From positions 124,001 to 188,000 of the forward strand of contig NZ_JAUOPC010000005.1 in assembly GCF_030546805.1 (NCBI RefSeq): DNA of 64,000 nucleotides, read 5' to 3'. The DNA is from Cyclobacterium sp. 1_MG-2023. GTDB taxonomy: Bacteria > Bacteroidota > Bacteroidia > Cytophagales > Cyclobacteriaceae. Positions 1 through 9,776 of the stretch are shown here, piece after piece; the first letter of the stretch is position 1; the number at the start of each line of letters is the position of its first letter. The notes below the pieces were generated by a model, which made no database searches, was not told the DNA's origin, and saw only the letters and a list, made by a program, of their open reading frames with translations. The translations under genes and the position numbers were made by a program.

Positions 1-1404
1 GACAAAGTCAAAGATCGAATCATTGAATATTTAGCAGTTTTAAAACTAAAGCAAGACCTTAAAGGGCCGATACTTTGCTTATACGGACCTCCCGGTGTAG
101 GAAAAACATCCCTAGGAAAATCCATCGCTAAAGCTTTGGGTAGAAAATATGTAAGAATGTCCTTGGGAGGACTCCATGACGAGTCGGAAATTAGAGGACA
201 TAGAAAAACCTATATTGGCGCCATGCCTGGTAAAATCATCCAAAACATGAAAAAAGGGAAATCATCAAACCCCGTATTCGTATTGGATGAAATTGATAAA
301 CTGAGCACTGATTTTAGAGGAGATCCATCTTCTGCCTTTTTAGAAGTATTAGATCCCGAGCAAAACAATGCTTTTGTGGACAATTACCTGGAGGTAGATT
401 ACGATTTGTCAAAGGTACTATTTATTGCCACTGCCAATACACTGGAAACTTTGCAGCCTGCGCTTAGAGACCGTATGGAGATCATAGAGGTCACCGGTTA
501 TACCATGGAAGAAAAAGTGGAAATCTCAAAAAAACACTTGGTTCCGAAACAGCGTAAAGAACATGGGCTAAAAGCCAAGGACATTACTTTTTCCAATGAA
601 TCTTTGATTAAAATCATTGAGGATTACACCCGGGAATCCGGTGTTAGGAGCCTGGAAAGACAAATTGGTAAGGTCATTAGGAATATTGCCAAGTCCATAG
701 CAATGGAAGAGCCTTATCAGAAAAAAATAACACCGGCCTTGGTTCGGAAGATATTAGGTGGTGAAATATTCGACAAAGAATTTTATCAGGACAATTCACT
801 GGCAGGAGTAGTCACAGGCCTTGCTTGGACCTCTGTGGGAGGAGAAATTTTATTTATTGAAGCAAGTATTAGCAAAGGAAAAGGAAAACTAACCCTTTCC
901 GGTCAGCTGGGAGATGTCATGAAAGAGTCTGCCATGACAGCCATTTCTTATTTAAAATCTCATGCAGAAGACCTAGACATTGACTATCGGGTATTTGATC
1001 AGTATGATCTGCATATTCATGTACCTGCTGGAGCTGTACCTAAAGACGGGCCATCTGCCGGAATCACCATGCTTACGGCCATCGCATCTGTTTATACGCA
1101 GAGAAAAGTAAAAACAAAATTGGCCATGACAGGGGAAATCACCTTGAGAGGCAAAGTGATGCCCGTTGGTGGAATCAAAGAAAAAATACTGGCCGCAAAG
1201 AGGGCCGGTATTGAAGATATTATCCTTTGCAAAAGAAATCAGAGAGACATAGAAGAAATTGATGATTCTTACCTCAAAGGAGTCAAATTTCATTTTGTAG
1301 ACCATGTAAGCGAAGTATTAGCCTTGGCGCTTCTAGAGGAAAAAGTGTCTAACCCAGTGAAATTCAGCTTCGAAAGTGAGGTCAAGAAAACTGAAGCATC
1401 GTAA
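1..1404 (+). CDS. lon: Lon ATP-dependent protease, 5'-truncated by window edge
   Basis: The reading frame is open from base 1, so the gene begins upstream of the window and 467 C-terminal residues are present. Visible parts are the AAA+ ATPase module with Walker [10 protein letters not shown], Walker B FVLDEIDK and the sensor region [18 protein letters not shown], followed by the Lon protease domain. The catalytic serine lies in PKDGPSAGI (codon 1054-1056) and the catalytic lysine is the second lysine of GGIKEK (codon 1183-1185), giving the Ser-Lys dyad of LonA. The family degrades misfolded and regulatory proteins in the cytoplasm, using ATP for unfolding. The stop lies 13 bases before the hslU start, so two proteolytic AAA+ genes sit in one direction and are probably cotranscribed. 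The LonA N-terminal substrate-binding domain is outside the window. Confidence 0.97.
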   Translation, partial: DKVKDRIIEYLAVLKLKQDLKGPILCLYGPPGVGKTSLGKSIAKALGRKYVRMSLGGLHDESEIRGHRKTYIGAMPGKIIQNMKKGKSSNPVFVLDEIDKLSTDFRGDPSSAFLEVLDPEQNNAFVDNYLEVDYDLSKVLFIATANTLETLQPALRDRMEIIEVTGYTMEEKVEISKKHLVPKQRKEHGLKAKDITFSNESLIKIIEDYTRESGVRSLERQIGKVIRNIAKSIAMEEPYQKKITPALVRKILGGEIFDKEFYQDNSLAGVVTGLAWTSVGGEILFIEASISKGKGKLTLSGQLGDVMKESAMTAISYLKSHAEDLDIDYRVFDQYDLHIHVPAGAVPKDGPSAGITMLTAIASVYTQRKVKTKLAMTGEITLRGKVMPVGGIKEKILAAKRAGIEDIILCKRNQRDIEEIDDSYLKGVKFHFVDHVSEVLALALLEEKVSNPVKFSFESEVKKTEAS

Positions 1405-1417
1405 AAGAACTGAAAAC

Positions 1418-2797
1418 ATGAACCATTTAACACCAAAGCAAATTGTTGCTGAACTGGATAAATATATAATAGGACAGACGGAGGCCAAAAGGAATGTTGC
1501 GATCGCCCTAAGAAACAGGATTCGTCGCCTTATGGTGAAATCTGACCTTCAAAAAGATATTGTTCCCAATAATATATTGATGATTGGCTCTACCGGAGTG
1601 GGTAAAACTGAGATCGCTCGCAGGTTAGCTAAAATAGCCAATGCTCCTTTCACTAAGGTAGAAGCTTCCAAATTCACCGAAGTAGGCTATGTCGGAAGGG
1701 ACGTAGAATCCATGGTAAGGGATTTGGTGGAGCATGCAGTAAATCTGGTTAAGGAAACGAAGAATGAGGAAGTAAAGGAAAAAGCAGCAGTGATTGTTGA
1801 AGACATGCTTCTGGATATTTTAATTCCTCCGGTTAGAGGTACAGGTTTCAGTACTACACAGAAGGAGAACTTTAACCCTGACAATGCAAGCGAGCAAGAG
1901 CTCAACGAAAAAACAAGGGAGAGATTCAAAGAAAAATTGAAGCATGGAGAACTGGAGGATAGGAAAATAGAAATCAATGTTAAACAGTCCTCTCCTGCAG
2001 GTATTGGTATGGTGGGAAATGGCATGATGGATGAAGCCAGCATGGCAGGCATTCAAGACATGCTTAGCAATATGATGCCTAAGCGCACCAAAAAAAGAAA
2101 AGTCACCATTTCTGAGGCCCGAAAGATTTTGATGGAAGAAGAGGCTGCCAAACTTATTGATTTTGATGAGGTAAAAGAAGAAGCCATCAAGCTTGCGGAA
2201 AACAATGGGATCATATTTATTGACGAAATAGATAAAATTGCCTCTAGTTCAAGTAAATCAGGTGGACCGGATGTCAGCAGAGAAGGTGTACAAAGAGATT
2301 TGTTACCTATTGTAGAAGGCAGTGCTGTCAATACCAAGTATGGTTTGGTACATACAGACCATGTATTGTTCATCGCTGCAGGCGCATTTCATGTAAGCAA
2401 ACCTTCAGATCTAATCCCCGAACTGCAAGGAAGGTTCCCAATTCGAGTAGAACTTACCAGCCTAACCCAAGAGGATTTCTATAAGATACTCAAAGATCCA
2501 AAAAATGCCCTGACCAAACAGTATCAGGCTTTATTTGAAGCAGAGGAAGTTTATTTAGAATACACAGATGATGCCATTCAGGAGATTGCCGCGCTGGCAT
2601 TTAGCATCAATGAGGAAGTTGAAAACATTGGCGCAAGAAGGCTGCACACAGTCATGAGTCATTTACTGAATGACTTTTTGTTTGATGTTCCGGATTCAAT
2701 AGGTCCCAATAGCAAAATTATGATTACCAAAGATCTTGTCAATGAAAGGTTAAGCTCTTTGGTGAAAAACAGAGATCTTTCCCAATTCATCCTTTGA
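1418..2797 (+). CDS. hslU: HslU, ATPase subunit of the HslUV protease
   Basis: This 459-residue protein is close to the usual HslU length of about 440-460. It has the N-terminal LTPKQIVAELDKYIIGQ, a Walker A in the form GSTGVGKTE (most HslU have GPTGVGKTE), the pore loop GYVGRD, an inserted I-domain around residues 110-235, Walker B IIFIDEID and the C-terminal tail ending SQFIL, which in the family docks into HslV. I chose ATG 1418 because it matches the family N-terminus; an in-frame start at 1376 would overlap lon. HslU unfolds substrates for the HslV peptidase. No hslV is next to it: the following gene is on the other strand and unrelated, so hslV must lie elsewhere or be absent. Confidence 0.95.
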   Translation: MNHLTPKQIVAELDKYIIGQTEAKRNVAIALRNRIRRLMVKSDLQKDIVPNNILMIGSTGVGKTEIARRLAKIANAPFTKVEASKFTEVGYVGRDVESMVRDLVEHAVNLVKETKNEEVKEKAAVIVEDMLLDILIPPVRGTGFSTTQKENFNPDNASEQELNEKTRERFKEKLKHGELEDRKIEINVKQSSPAGIGMVGNGMMDEASMAGIQDMLSNMMPKRTKKRKVTISEARKILMEEEAAKLIDFDEVKEEAIKLAENNGIIFIDEIDKIASSSSKSGGPDVSREGVQRDLLPIVEGSAVNTKYGLVHTDHVLFIAAGAFHVSKPSDLIPELQGRFPIRVELTSLTQEDFYKILKDPKNALTKQYQALFEAEEVYLEYTDDAIQEIAALAFSINEEVENIGARRLHTVMSHLLNDFLFDVPDSIGPNSKIMITKDLVNERLSSLVKNRDLSQFIL

Positions 2798-2825
2798 TAC
2801 AATTGAAAGCAAGACTAGTTACCCA

Positions 2826-4955
2826 TCAGGTGTGCTCAGGAACCACACCTGATGGCAACATGGGCAGTTTATGAAGCTTTACCCCACAAGCATCATGAAT
2901 TGCATTCCGCAATGCAGGAGCGATACAAACGATGGGAGCCTCTCCGGCTCCGGAGGACGGAAGATCCTCGCGATTCAATAATACTACTTTCATCTCCGGC
3001 ACATCACTAAACCTAGGAACTCGGTAAGAAGAAAGACCGGGATTGGTCAGTTTGGCATCATTAAAATCTACCGCTTCAAATAGTGCCCCACCTAAGCCTT
3101 GTAGTACACAGCCGATAACTTGGCTCTTAAGGTGTCGAGGATTGATGATGACACCACATTCAAAAGCTGTCACCACCCGACGTACATTCAGTTTTCTCGA
3201 TTTATTTTCAACCTCTACCTCAACAAAGGTAGCTACAAAGCCTCCTTTTACCGTACCGCAAGCCATTCCATACCCTATATCAGGTTGCCTCTTTTCCTTT
3301 CCCCAATCAAAGGCCTCGGCCCCCGCTTTTATTACATCGATTAATCTAGGTTTATCCAGATGCGCAATTCTAAACTGCAATGGATCTAATTTTAAGTCGC
3401 CTGCCAAATCATTGACGATGGACTCAATGGCAAAGATGTTGGCAGTAGAGGACAAGGCCCGATAGGATCCTTGCCGCAAGGGTGAAGATGAGCGGTGAAA
3501 CGCTACATGTTCTTCTGCCCCTGAATAAGGAAAATCAATACCCGCAGAACCAGAGTTATAATTATGGAACTCCCAAGTATTAATCTTCCCATTATTTACA
3601 GAAGCCTTGACCTCAATCACTCCCGCTGGTCGAAAATAAGCCCATTTGAATTCTTCTTCCCTAGTCCAGCAAACTTTTACAGGACGGCCAACCGCCTTTG
3701 ATAATTTAGCAGCTTCAATCCCGACTTCACTGCTTTGCTTTCCTCCATAACCTGAACCTGTGTCAGGAACATGAACGTGTATTTTATCTAGGGACAGGTC
3801 AAATTCTTTGGCCAAGTCTTCATGTAAACCAAAGGGGCGTTGTGTCCCTGCCCAAACCTCTACTTTTCCATCTTTCCAGTTGGCTAGTGCTGCTCGGGTT
3901 TCCAAGGGCACATGCGCGATATAATCAATCTCAAACCGCTGACTTATTCTCAATGGTGCTCCTTCATAGCTAACTTCCAGGCTTTTACTTTTGGGTTTTC
4001 CTCCCTTGGAGTTTTTGACCAAATGCTCGAAAAGCTCACTACGCTCAAGAAGAGTGCCCGGTCCCCAAGAGCAATCGATAGAAGCCAAAGCCATGGCTGC
4101 TTTTCCTGGACTATCTGCTACAAGCCCAATAAAATCTCCCTCGCTTACCAGCATTGTGCCGGGGATATCTTCGGCCTTTTTCGTCTCGATTCGAAGCAGT
4201 TTAGCTCCATAAGCGGGGGGGCGCAATACTTTCCCATAAACCATATTGGGCAAAACCATATCAGAAACATATTTATGGCTTCCTGTAATAAAATCCCTTC
4301 CGTTAATCTTGGGTATAGAATGCCCTGCAACTTTCCATCTGGCCGGGGCTATTGTTGCTGTTTCTTTATTGATTTTTCTCAGTACTTGTTTCCCTTCTAA
4401 TAAATCCCCAAAGTCAACACTATTGGCTGAGCCGACCTCCAACACCTTCCCATCTTTTAATTGCAATTTGGAAGAGGATATGCCCAATACCTTTTCAGCT
4501 TCTTCCAATAAAATCTCCCTTAGGTTAGCTGCAGCAAGCCTAAGAATAGGAGAAATTTGAAGTGTGGTCAGGCTTCCATAGGTACCTCGGTCATAAGGGG
4601 TCAGTAAAGTATCCCCCATGATCATTTTAATTTTTTGAGGAGCAACAGACAACTCCTCTGCCACTACCTGACTTAAGGATGTCCGTATATTCTGTCCAAT
4701 TTCCACCTTTCCTGTAAAAACAGTAATTATTCCTGCTTCAGAAATATGAATCCATGAAGAAACCAGGTCTTTGTCCGGAAATTCAAATTTGTCATCAACG
4801 GTAGCAGCTGAAGAAACGAAAACATCTGAAAGCAAAACATATGTGGCCACACCGGCTCCCATAAGTTTAAAAAACTTTCTTCTAGACATGCCTTCATCGG
4901 GACTTTTAAAATCACTTAAAGTTGGAGAAGCGTTTTTATCTCGTTTTATGCTCAT
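2826..4955 (-). CDS. Xanthine dehydrogenase-family molybdenum-cofactor subunit (IorB-like), Tat exported
   Basis: This 709-residue large subunit resembles isoquinoline 1-oxidoreductase beta subunits. A twin-arginine signal is visible (SRRKFFKLMGAG, residues 24-35, then a hydrophobic stretch ending near SSAA). Molybdopterin-binding features include DTGSGYGGKQ, SYRALSS and the C-terminal GAGEAPI, whose glutamate is the expected general base next to Mo. The family hydroxylates N-heterocycles or oxidises aldehydes; the substrate cannot be read from the sequence. Its ATG (4953-4955) overlaps the TGA of the 2Fe-2S subunit as ATGA, so the two are translationally coupled and the complex is probably co-exported through Tat with the small subunit as passenger. 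No XdhC/MoCo-insertion gene or cytochrome partner is adjacent. Confidence 0.92.
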   Translation of the reverse strand: MSIKRDKNASPTLSDFKSPDEGMSRRKFFKLMGAGVATYVLLSDVFVSSAATVDDKFEFPDKDLVSSWIHISEAGIITVFTGKVEIGQNIRTSLSQVVAEELSVAPQKIKMIMGDTLLTPYDRGTYGSLTTLQISPILRLAAANLREILLEEAEKVLGISSSKLQLKDGKVLEVGSANSVDFGDLLEGKQVLRKINKETATIAPARWKVAGHSIPKINGRDFITGSHKYVSDMVLPNMVYGKVLRPPAYGAKLLRIETKKAEDIPGTMLVSEGDFIGLVADSPGKAAMALASIDCSWGPGTLLERSELFEHLVKNSKGGKPKSKSLEVSYEGAPLRISQRFEIDYIAHVPLETRAALANWKDGKVEVWAGTQRPFGLHEDLAKEFDLSLDKIHVHVPDTGSGYGGKQSSEVGIEAAKLSKAVGRPVKVCWTREEEFKWAYFRPAGVIEVKASVNNGKINTWEFHNYNSGSAGIDFPYSGAEEHVAFHRSSSPLRQGSYRALSSTANIFAIESIVNDLAGDLKLDPLQFRIAHLDKPRLIDVIKAGAEAFDWGKEKRQPDIGYGMACGTVKGGFVATFVEVEVENKSRKLNVRRVVTAFECGVIINPRHLKSQVIGCVLQGLGGALFEAVDFNDAKLTNPGLSSYRVPRFSDVPEMKVVLLNREDLPSSGAGEAPIVCIAPALRNAIHDACGVKLHKLPMLPSGVVPEHT

Positions 4956-5413
4956 TGCTCAGCTTTCTTTTGACTTAATTTGGATAGTGCATCGATAATT
5001 GCCGGGTAGGTACAGCAACGGCAAATATTACCGTTTAACCCTGAGATCAATTCCTGAACACCGGCTTCAGGTTTCCTTTCCAAAAGAGCGACAGCTGAAA
5101 TGATCATTCCTGAGGCACAAAAGCCACACTGAAAAACATCTTCATCCAGAAAAACTTTTTGTACAGGATGCAACTCACCTTGGCGCTCTAATCCTTCAAT
5201 GGTTACTATTTTTTTACCCACTACTGAAGTAAGTGGGGTTATACAAGCAGGAAGGGGGGTATCATTGATTAAAACTTTGCACGCGCCACAAGCTCCTTCA
5301 CCACAGCCATACTTGGTTCCGGTGAGGTTCAATTGATCTCTCAGCACCTCCAACAGACTAGGGTTTCCGGCTGCTTCTACCAAATATTCTTTACCATTTA
5401 TACTAACTTTCAT
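4952..5413 (-). CDS. 2Fe-2S subunit of a molybdenum hydroxylase (IorA/CoxS-like)
   Basis: The 153-residue protein has the two-cluster architecture of CoxS/IorA small subunits. A plant-ferredoxin-like N-terminal half carries CGEGACGACK plus a later cysteine in PACITP. An all-helical C-terminal half carries CGFCASGM and CRCCTYPAI, so all eight cluster-binding cysteines are present. It would pass electrons from the Mo site of the downstream large subunit to an acceptor. It has no signal peptide, which fits co-transport with the Tat-signal-bearing partner. It is the first gene of a two-gene unit, with fabH diverging 300 bases away. Confidence 0.94.
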   Translation of the reverse strand: MKVSINGKEYLVEAAGNPSLLEVLRDQLNLTGTKYGCGEGACGACKVLINDTPLPACITPLTSVVGKKIVTIEGLERQGELHPVQKVFLDEDVFQCGFCASGMIISAVALLERKPEAGVQELISGLNGNICRCCTYPAIIDALSKLSQKKAEQ

Positions 5414-5541
5414 TATTTCATAGGGAAGGTTTTCACTATTTTATAATTTAGGAATTTTTCCGTCCTGATACAACTTGAGAGGGAATTTGGTTAAAATATT
5501 GATTCTCATCATGATTTATTTTTCACATATCCTCAAAATCC

Positions 5542-5572
5542 TTGGTGGACAAGGACATTTTAAATAATTTTG
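5542..5572 (+). promoter_or_regulatory. Candidate Bacteroidota-type promoter upstream of fabH
   Basis: TTG at 5542-5544 and TAATTTTG at 5565-5572 are separated by 20 bases, matching the known TTG / TAnnTTTG consensus. It lies about 140 bases before the fabH start, so the leader would be long. The rest of the 300-base divergent gap with the Mo-hydroxylase genes shows no other clear signal. Confidence 0.35.
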
Positions 5573-5713
5573 GGATTCGAAAATTTAATACTGTTGACAT
5601 CATCTAACAAAAACAGTGTTACTAAAAATGGTATTTGCCCTTGACGACTTTCAATAATAGATCGCAGGAAAGTTAGGGTCGACCATTTCCAATATGAGAC
5701 TAGAAACAATCAG

Positions 5714-6715
5714 ATGAAAAAAAGAGCTGTTATTACAGGTGTACATGCCTGGGTACCCGAGTATGTACTAGACAACAAAGAACTGGAAACCATGGTTGAT
5801 ACCAATGACGAGTGGATCACCAGTCGGACAGGTATCAAAGAAAGACGAATTTTAAAAGGTGAAAACCAAGGAACTTCAGTCATCGGCACGGAGGCAGTCA
5901 AAGGTTTATTAGAAAAAACCAACACCAATCCGGAAGATATAGATTTAATTATCTGTGCCACCGTTACTCCGGATATGCTATTTCCTGCAACAGCCAATAT
6001 TATCGCTCACAATGTAGGGGCAAAAAACTGTTATAGTTTTGATATTTCTGCCGCTTGCTCCGGATTCTTGTATGCCCTTTCCATGGGGAGTCAGTTTATT
6101 GAAACCGGCGCGCATAAAAAAGTGATCATCATAGGAGCCGATAAAATGTCTTCCATCGTTAATTATCAGGACAGAACTACCTGTATTATCTTCGGTGATG
6201 GTGGTGGAGCTGTATTACTGGAGCCTACGGAAGAAAATATAGGTATAATGGACTCAATGCTTCATACAGATGGGTCTGGTGCGGACTTTCTTCGAATAGA
6301 AGCAGGGGGAAGTAGAAAACCTGCCTCTTTAGAAACGGTAACTGGTAGAGAACACTTTGTTTATCAAGAAGGGTCTACGGTATTTAAATTTGCTGTAACC
6401 AATATGGCAGAGGTTAGTGCCCAGATCATGGAGAAAAACAATTTGACTGCAGATGACATCACCTGGTTAGTACCACATCAAGCCAACAAAAGGATAATTG
6501 ATGCAACTGCAAGAAGAATGGGGATAGGTCCTGAAAAAGTCATGCTTAACATTGAAAAGTATGGCAATACTACCGCAGGCACCTTACCTTTATGCCTTTG
6601 GGATTATGAATCCAAGTTAAAAAAAGGAGACAACTTAATTTTGGCTGCTTTTGGAGGTGGATTTACCTGGGGAGCAGTATATTTAAAATGGGGATATGAC
6701 CCTAAAAGCGTTTAA
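5714..6715 (+). CDS. fabH: 3-oxoacyl-ACP synthase III (FabH)
   Basis: This 333-residue thiolase-fold enzyme starts fatty acid synthesis by condensing an acyl-CoA with malonyl-ACP in the cytoplasm. The catalytic triad is complete: Cys115 in SAACSGF, His255 in VPHQAN and Asn285 in YGNTTAG. Length and spacing match family norms. It heads a same-strand run with efp (17-base gap), accB and accC. Unlike the common plsX-fabH-rpmF order, rpmF here sits about 22 kb away. The ATG at 5714 directly begins the conserved MKKRAVITG strand. Confidence 0.96.
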   Translation: MKKRAVITGVHAWVPEYVLDNKELETMVDTNDEWITSRTGIKERRILKGENQGTSVIGTEAVKGLLEKTNTNPEDIDLIICATVTPDMLFPATANIIAHNVGAKNCYSFDISAACSGFLYALSMGSQFIETGAHKKVIIIGADKMSSIVNYQDRTTCIIFGDGGGAVLLEPTEENIGIMDSMLHTDGSGADFLRIEAGGSRKPASLETVTGREHFVYQEGSTVFKFAVTNMAEVSAQIMEKNNLTADDITWLVPHQANKRIIDATARRMGIGPEKVMLNIEKYGNTTAGTLPLCLWDYESKLKKGDNLILAAFGGGFTWGAVYLKWGYDPKSV

Positions 6716-6732
6716 CCAAAATTTAAGCAAAT

Positions 6733-7296
6733 ATGGCAAGTACTGCTGATTTCAAAAATGGCCTTTGTCTGGAATTTAATCATGATATCGTAACAATTGT
6801 TGAATTCCAACATGTAAAACCCGGAAAAGGCCCGGCCTTTGTTAGAACCAAGCTGAAAAGTCTTACCAATGGTAAAGTCGTTGATAAAACTTTTAGTTCA
6901 GGTGAAAAAATAACAACCGCACGAGTAGAAAAAAGGCCCCATCAGTACATTTACAATGATGACATGGGTTATCACTTCATGGATACAAGCACTTTCGAAC
7001 AAATTCCAATTGAGGAAAAACTTATTGAAAGGCCGGAATTATTAAAAGAAGGTCAGATGGTAGATATCCTTATCCATGATGAAACTGAAACACCTCTAGG
7101 TGTTGAACTTCCGCCATTTGTAGAATTAATGGTTACCTATACGGAACCCGGCATCAAAGGAGATACTGCTACCAACACATTAAAACCAGCCACCCTAGAA
7201 ACAGGGGCTGTGGTGATGGTTCCATTATTTGTTGACCAAGACATAATGATTAAAGTAGATACTCGGGATGGTTCCTACTCTGAAAGAGTTAAATAA
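6733..7296 (+). CDS. efp: Elongation factor P
   Basis: The 187-residue, three-domain EF-P relieves ribosome stalling at polyproline. Domain I carries the loop VKPGKGPAF, with Lys32 at the position that is modified in many bacteria (E. coli Lys34). Domains II and III follow with the conserved [10 protein letters not shown] and the C-terminal [13 protein letters not shown]. No modification enzyme gene (epmA/epmB-type) is nearby. The location between fabH and accB is a frequent arrangement in which efp precedes accBC. Confidence 0.96.
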   Translation: MASTADFKNGLCLEFNHDIVTIVEFQHVKPGKGPAFVRTKLKSLTNGKVVDKTFSSGEKITTARVEKRPHQYIYNDDMGYHFMDTSTFEQIPIEEKLIERPELLKEGQMVDILIHDETETPLGVELPPFVELMVTYTEPGIKGDTATNTLKPATLETGAVVMVPLFVDQDIMIKVDTRDGSYSERVK

Positions 7297-7333
7297 TCCT
7301 TTATTCACTATAATTATTCACTAATTTACCTAG

Positions 7334-7363
7334 TTTTACTTAAGATAAAATCAAGTATATTTG
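7334..7363 (+). promoter_or_regulatory. Candidate promoter for accBC
   Basis: TATATTTG at 7356-7363 is an exact match to TAnnTTTG. A TTTT at 7334-7337 lies 18 bases upstream in the -33 position. A transcript would start near 7370, giving a leader of about 40 bases to ATG 7409. This supports ATG 7409 as the accB start, because the earlier TTG (7361) lies inside the element. Confidence 0.5.
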
Positions 7364-7408
7364 AATCAGGGTGGCCAAATACCGGGTAACTCTCAAAGAA
7401 ATAGATTT

Positions 7409-7864
7409 ATGAAAGCAAAAGAAATACAAGAATTAATAGACTTTATCTCTAATTCAGGTTTAGCAGAAGTCAAAATAGAAACAGATGAATTCAAGCTTTC
7501 CATTAAAAAGAATTCTGAAGTTCAAGCCGTAGCTCCGGCTGCAAGTCCTGCGCCTCAAGTGGCTCAGGCACCTGTTCAGCCTTCTGCACCGGCTGAGACA
7601 AGCAGCGCCCCCGCTGATAACCTTTTAGAAGTGAAGTCTCCCATGATTGGCACCTTTTACAGGTCTCCAAATCCTGATGCTGAATTCTTTGTCAATGTAG
7701 GTGATTCAATCCAAAAAGGCCAACCTGTATGCATCATTGAAGCAATGAAATTATTTAACGAAGTGGAGTCAGAAGTATCCGGTAAAATCGTGAAGATTTT
7801 GGTAGATGATGCCTCCCCCGTTGAATATGACCAACCTCTCTTTTTGGTTGAACCTCAGAATTGA
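7409..7864 (+). CDS. accB: Biotin carboxyl carrier protein of acetyl-CoA carboxylase
   Basis: The 151-residue BCCP has an N-terminal helical segment ([13 protein letters not shown]), a flexible Ala/Pro-rich linker at residues 40-70 and a C-terminal biotinyl domain. The biotin-accepting lysine is Lys114 in the EAMKLFNEV motif. It carries carboxybiotin between AccC and the AccAD carboxyltransferase. An upstream TTG in frame at 7361 would add 16 residues unlike any BCCP and was rejected. accC follows after 29 bases. accA and accD are not in the window. Confidence 0.95.
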   Translation: MKAKEIQELIDFISNSGLAEVKIETDEFKLSIKKNSEVQAVAPAASPAPQVAQAPVQPSAPAETSSAPADNLLEVKSPMIGTFYRSPNPDAEFFVNVGDSIQKGQPVCIIEAMKLFNEVESEVSGKIVKILVDDASPVEYDQPLFLVEPQN

Positions 7865-7893
7865 TCGTTTTCTAACCAAACTGACCTTATAAA

Positions 7894-9246
7894 GTGTTTA
7901 ACAAAATATTAATAGCCAACAGAGGAGAAATTGCTTTAAGGATCATCCGTACTTGTAAAGAAATGGGAGTAAAGACCGTTGCTGTCTATTCCACTGCTGA
8001 CAAAGATAGCCTACATGTACGTTTTGCTGATGAAGCGGTTTGTATAGGCGCTGCATCAAGCAAGGACTCTTACCTCAATATCCCTAGAATTATAGCTGCT
8101 GCAGAAATCACCAATGCAGATGCCATTCACCCCGGCTACGGTTTCCTATCTGAAAATGCAGAATTTTCAAGGATTTGTGAAGAATACAATATTAAGTTTA
8201 TTGGGGCAAGTCCTGAAATGATCAATCAAATGGGTGACAAAGCAACAGCCAAAGCTACCATGGCTGCGGCAGGAGTGCCTACCATTCCCGGTTCTGAAGG
8301 CTTGCTAGCTTCCATAGAAGAGGGCCTACCCTTGGCAGAAAAAATTGGTTATCCCGTAATCCTTAAAGCCACTGCCGGTGGAGGAGGAAGAGGCATGCGT
8401 ATCGTGAAGGATCCTTCGGGCTTCAAAAAAGCATGGGACGATGCCAGACAAGAATCTGCTGCTGCATTTGGCAATGATGGTTTATACCTTGAGAAATTCG
8501 TAGAAGAGCCGCGCCATATTGAAATTCAAATCATTGGAGATTCTGCCGGTAAGGCCTGCCACCTGTCTGAAAGAGATTGCTCTATTCAAAGACGTCATCA
8601 AAAGTTAGTCGAGGAAACTCCTTCTCCATTTATCACTGATGATTTGAGAAAAAGAATGGGTGAAGCTGCCATCAAAGGGGCAGAAGCAATTGCTTATGAA
8701 GGTGCCGGAACCATAGAGTTCTTGGTAGACAAAAACCGAGACTTCTACTTTATGGAAATGAATACCAGAATTCAGGTAGAACATCCAATAACGGAAGAGG
8801 TGACAGATTTTGATTTAATCAAAGAACAAATCAAAGTAGCTGCAGGAGAAAAAATTAGCGGAAAAAATTACTTCCCGAAATTGTACGCCATGGAGTGTCG
8901 AATCAATGCGGAAGATTCTGCGAATGGATTCAGACCTAGCCCTGGGAAAATCGTCAACCTCCACCTTCCCGGAGGCAAAGGTGTGAGGATTGACAGCCAT
9001 GTATATGCCGGATATGTTATTCCGCCAAACTATGACTCCATGATTGCTAAACTTATCGTGAGTGCACAATCTAGAGAAGAGGTGATTGTACGTATGAAAC
9101 GTGCCTTGGAAGAGTTTGTTATTGATGGCATTAAAACCACCATTCCTTTTCATTTGGCCTTATTGGAAGACCCGGAATTCAATGCCGGAAATTTCACCAC
9201 CAAATTTCTTGATGATTTTGACTTTTCAAAGGTTCAAAAATCATAA
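7894..9246 (+). CDS. accC: Biotin carboxylase subunit of acetyl-CoA carboxylase
   Basis: This 450-residue ATP-grasp enzyme carboxylates biotin on AccB. Visible are [17 protein letters not shown], the glycine-rich ATP loop [23 protein letters not shown], the metal/active-site segment [12 protein letters not shown] and the C-terminal lid region. The start is GTG at 7894, fixed by homology to the universal (M)[10 protein letters not shown] start. It is the last gene of the fabH-efp-accB-accC run and is followed at once by a strong terminator. Confidence 0.96.
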   Translation: MFNKILIANRGEIALRIIRTCKEMGVKTVAVYSTADKDSLHVRFADEAVCIGAASSKDSYLNIPRIIAAAEITNADAIHPGYGFLSENAEFSRICEEYNIKFIGASPEMINQMGDKATAKATMAAAGVPTIPGSEGLLASIEEGLPLAEKIGYPVILKATAGGGGRGMRIVKDPSGFKKAWDDARQESAAAFGNDGLYLEKFVEEPRHIEIQIIGDSAGKACHLSERDCSIQRRHQKLVEETPSPFITDDLRKRMGEAAIKGAEAIAYEGAGTIEFLVDKNRDFYFMEMNTRIQVEHPITEEVTDFDLIKEQIKVAAGEKISGKNYFPKLYAMECRINAEDSANGFRPSPGKIVNLHLPGGKGVRIDSHVYAGYVIPPNYDSMIAKLIVSAQSREEVIVRMKRALEEFVIDGIKTTIPFHLALLEDPEFNAGNFTTKFLDDFDFSKVQKS

Positions 9247-9272
9247 TCAAATTAAAAGCTATACTTAGCTAT

Positions 9273-9301
9273 AAAAGGAGAGGTTTTCAACCTCTCCTTT
9301 T
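9273..9301 (+). terminator. Rho-independent terminator after accC
   Basis: A 13-base stem (9273-9285 with 9289-9301) and a TTC loop are followed by a T run to about 9304, 26 bases after the accC stop. Confidence 0.9.
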
Positions 9302-9304
9302 TTT

Positions 9305-9776
9305 GTTGCTTGCTATTAGCTACTCTCCTACCCAAATCAACACACTACCGCTATTTTTTAACCCGAAATATTTACTTGCAGAAATCGCTTCAAAATCAGC
9401 ATCTTCGTTACAGTATTCATCTCAGCCTACCGGCAGACAGGTCCACCTTAGGGATACTATGCTTAAACCTCCTAACAACTTATTTATTTTTACAATTGCA
9501 ACACTCCCTGAGAAAGTTTAGAACAGGGATCACTTACTCTATTGCTTCACTCCCAATGATAATACCTTGTTAGTATCCTCTATGAGCCTCGCTGTAAAGA
9601 ATACAGAACTGTAATTTTTCGTTTTTAATACAGAGCCGTATCGGGACAGTCGGAAAGTACTTCTCACTAAAAACTACGTATTTTATACCCTTAGGCATTT
9701 TTAAATATTGCTTGTATATATAGGTAATTATTAGCAAATTGTTCACTATTAACAATATAAGAGCCCTCACAAAATT
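9305..9776. other. Intergenic gap without a supported gene
   Basis: About 470 AT-rich bases lie between the accC terminator and the haem lipoprotein gene. Short open frames exist on both strands (for example minus 9570-9770) but have no family resemblance, no convincing start and atypical composition. I find no exact TAnnTTTG in front of the next gene, though the region near 9690-9770 is very AT-rich and presumably holds its promoter. Confidence 0.5.

Noticed and set aside
9303-9573. Two overlapping plus-strand frames of 72 and 87 codons after the accC terminator
   Set aside because: They begin inside the terminator tail, overlap each other in different frames and resemble no family; the sequence reads as AT-rich spacer.
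9700-9770. Possible promoter for the haem lipoprotein gene
   Set aside because: Very AT-rich but no TAnnTTTG with a spaced TTG; I could not choose a site.
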